Below, piece after piece: positions 5,257 to 6,462 of a stretch of DNA of 6,462 nt (its first letter is position 1; each line of letters begins with the position of its first letter). The position numbers and the translations under genes were made by a program. Source of the stretch: Paracoccaceae bacterium (GTDB lineage Bacteria; Pseudomonadota; Alphaproteobacteria; Rhodobacterales; Rhodobacteraceae); contig NVXA01000002.1 in the NCBI GenBank assembly GCA_002746395.1, positions 280,978 through 287,439 on the forward strand, written 5' to 3'. The notes beneath the pieces are model-generated. The model had not been told where the DNA came from and made no database searches. It was given only the letters and a program-made list of their open reading frames with translations.

Positions 5257-6462
5257 TTATTCCCCGTAAGGCGTCCAGATGTTCTTTACCTCGGTCGCAT
5301 GGCGCAAAAATTCACGCCCCTCGCCTTGCTTGTTGTCATACCAGTCACGCGCCAAACCGCCCGATGTCCACGTGCGTTTCAGGTTCGCGGCCGAGGCCGC
5401 CTCGACCAACCTCGCGCCCGCTGCACTGCCAAAATGCCAAACGGAATCGATGGCGTAATGATCCGCCAAGGTCTTGGCCAATTCATCTTGCGGCCCCGTG
5501 ACAAAATTCACCACGCCCCCCGGCACATCGGACGTATCCAGCACCTGATAGAAATCCGTCGCACTTAACGGATGGCTTTCAGACGGCACAACCACACAGC
5601 GATTACCCATCGCCATGGCTGGCCCGATCAGGGAAATCATCCCCAACAATGGTGCCTCATCAGGGCAAATAATCCCCATCAGGCCCACGGGTTCATGCAT
5701 GGCCATCGCCACACCGCGCATCGGCACGCTATGCACCGCACCGTCAAACTTATCCGCCCATGCCGCATAAGAGAACAATCGCGCGACCGAGGCTTCGACC
5801 TCCGCACTAGCCTTACCCTTATTCGCGCCCGTCATCGCGCTGATCCGGTCCGCAAACTCGCCAGCGCGCGCCGACAGGTTTTCAGCGATGAAATACATCA
5901 CCTGCGCCCGATTATGCCCTGACGCACCGGCCCAGCCAGCAGCCCCCGTCGCCGCCTCGACAGCGTTGCGAATGTCCTTACGGCTGCCAGTACCAACATG
6001 CCCAATCAATGCACCCTTGGCGGATAGAACCGGCGTTGCGTAGCCACTGTCAGGGCGCGCCTGCTTGCCACCCACATACATCTTCGGTGTGCGGTCGATC
6101 GTTTCCATCAATACTTCGCCCGACGCTACGGGGTGTTTGCTAACAAAGGGTTTTAACCCTTTCAGAAAACTTGGTTTAACGTACTCGAACAGGCCTTCCT
6201 TACCACCCTCGCGGCCAAAACCGCTTTCGCGATAGCCGCCAAATCCCGCCGCCGCATCGAACTGGTTGGTACAGTTAATCCAGATAACACCTGCCTTAAC
6301 CTTGGGTGCAACCTCGTAAGCCAGATTGATATTTTCAGTCCAGATACTGGCCGCCAACCCGTATTTTGTGTTGTTTGCCAAGGCAATAGCCTCCGCCGGT
6401 GTGCGGAAGGTCGTGGACACCAGAACCGGCCCGAAGATTTCCTCCTGCATCACGGTCGCGGC
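5257..6462 (-). CDS. ALDH16-type tandem-domain aldehyde dehydrogenase, C-terminal half (5' end outside window)
   Basis: The minus-strand frame is open to the right edge (first codons read AATVMQEEIFGPV), so the gene starts outside; 401 residues are visible. Residues 7-13 (EEIFGPV) and 74-87 (FGGYRESGFGREGG) are the end of a normal aldehyde dehydrogenase catalytic domain. A second ALDH-like domain starts near 128 (MYVGGK) and includes MHEPVGLMGIICPDEAPLL, GPAMAMGNRCVVVPSE, a GSAAG turn (345-349) and TSGGLA. It ends after about 270 residues at NIWTPYGE. This second copy lacks the catalytic-cysteine region, has Val in place of the NAD-binding Lys (VVVPSE instead of VVKPSE) and Ser for the Glu of ELGG. 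An active N-terminal domain plus a degenerate C-terminal domain is the ALDH16 architecture, known from a Loktanella enzyme in this order. It would be a cytosolic NAD-linked oxidation of an unknown aldehyde. It is convergent with hemN and has no visible link to respiration. Confidence 0.9.
   Translation of the reverse strand, partial: AATVMQEEIFGPVLVSTTFRTPAEAIALANNTKYGLAASIWTENINLAYEVAPKVKAGVIWINCTNQFDAAAGFGGYRESGFGREGGKEGLFEYVKPSFLKGLKPFVSKHPVASGEVLMETIDRTPKMYVGGKQARPDSGYATPVLSAKGALIGHVGTGSRKDIRNAVEAATGAAGWAGASGHNRAQVMYFIAENLSARAGEFADRISAMTGANKGKASAEVEASVARLFSYAAWADKFDGAVHSVPMRGVAMAMHEPVGLMGIICPDEAPLLGMISLIGPAMAMGNRCVVVPSESHPLSATDFYQVLDTSDVPGGVVNFVTGPQDELAKTLADHYAIDSVWHFGSAAGARLVEAASAANLKRTWTSGGLARDWYDNKQGEGREFLRHATEVKNIWTPYGE

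Overview
The window is a stretch of alphaproteobacterial chromosome, almost certainly from the Rhodobacterales (Roseobacter/Rhodobacter group). The evidence is the gene order ccoNOQ, fnrL, hemN, known from Rhodobacter; an FnrL-type regulator; anaerobox sites of the form TTGAT-N4-ATCAA; and a tandem-domain aldehyde dehydrogenase of the ALDH16 type known from this order. No 16S or other taxonomic marker is present, so the genus is open.

Layout. Positions 1-2474 (minus strand) hold the cbb3-type cytochrome c oxidase operon: ccoN, ccoO and the first 34 codons of ccoQ, which runs off the left edge. Gaps are short and each gene has its own Shine-Dalgarno. A 223-bp gap (2475-2697) holds an FNR box in front of ccoN. 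fnrL (2698-3447, minus) follows. A 94-bp divergent region holds a perfect FNR box, then hemN (3542-4897, plus). Positions 4898-5256 hold no convincing protein gene but contain a 17-bp inverted repeat, several internal hairpins and a strong plus-strand terminator. This looks like a structured small RNA or a structured hemN 3' UTR. The right edge (5257-6462, minus) is the C-terminal half of an ALDH16-type aldehyde dehydrogenase, convergent with hemN.

How the genes work together: FnrL is an oxygen-sensing Fe-S activator. When oxygen falls it should bind the two anaeroboxes and turn on the high-affinity oxidase (ccoNOQP) and the oxygen-independent coproporphyrinogen III dehydrogenase (hemN). HemN keeps haem synthesis going without O2 and so supports haem-rich CcoN, CcoO and CcoP. 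The box next to fnrL may also give autoregulation. The ALDH16 gene appears unrelated.

The protein-coding part is conventional. The parts most worth a second look are the structured region 4959-5247, the spacing of the hemN FNR box (which would predict a leaderless mRNA), and the degenerate second domain of the ALDH.
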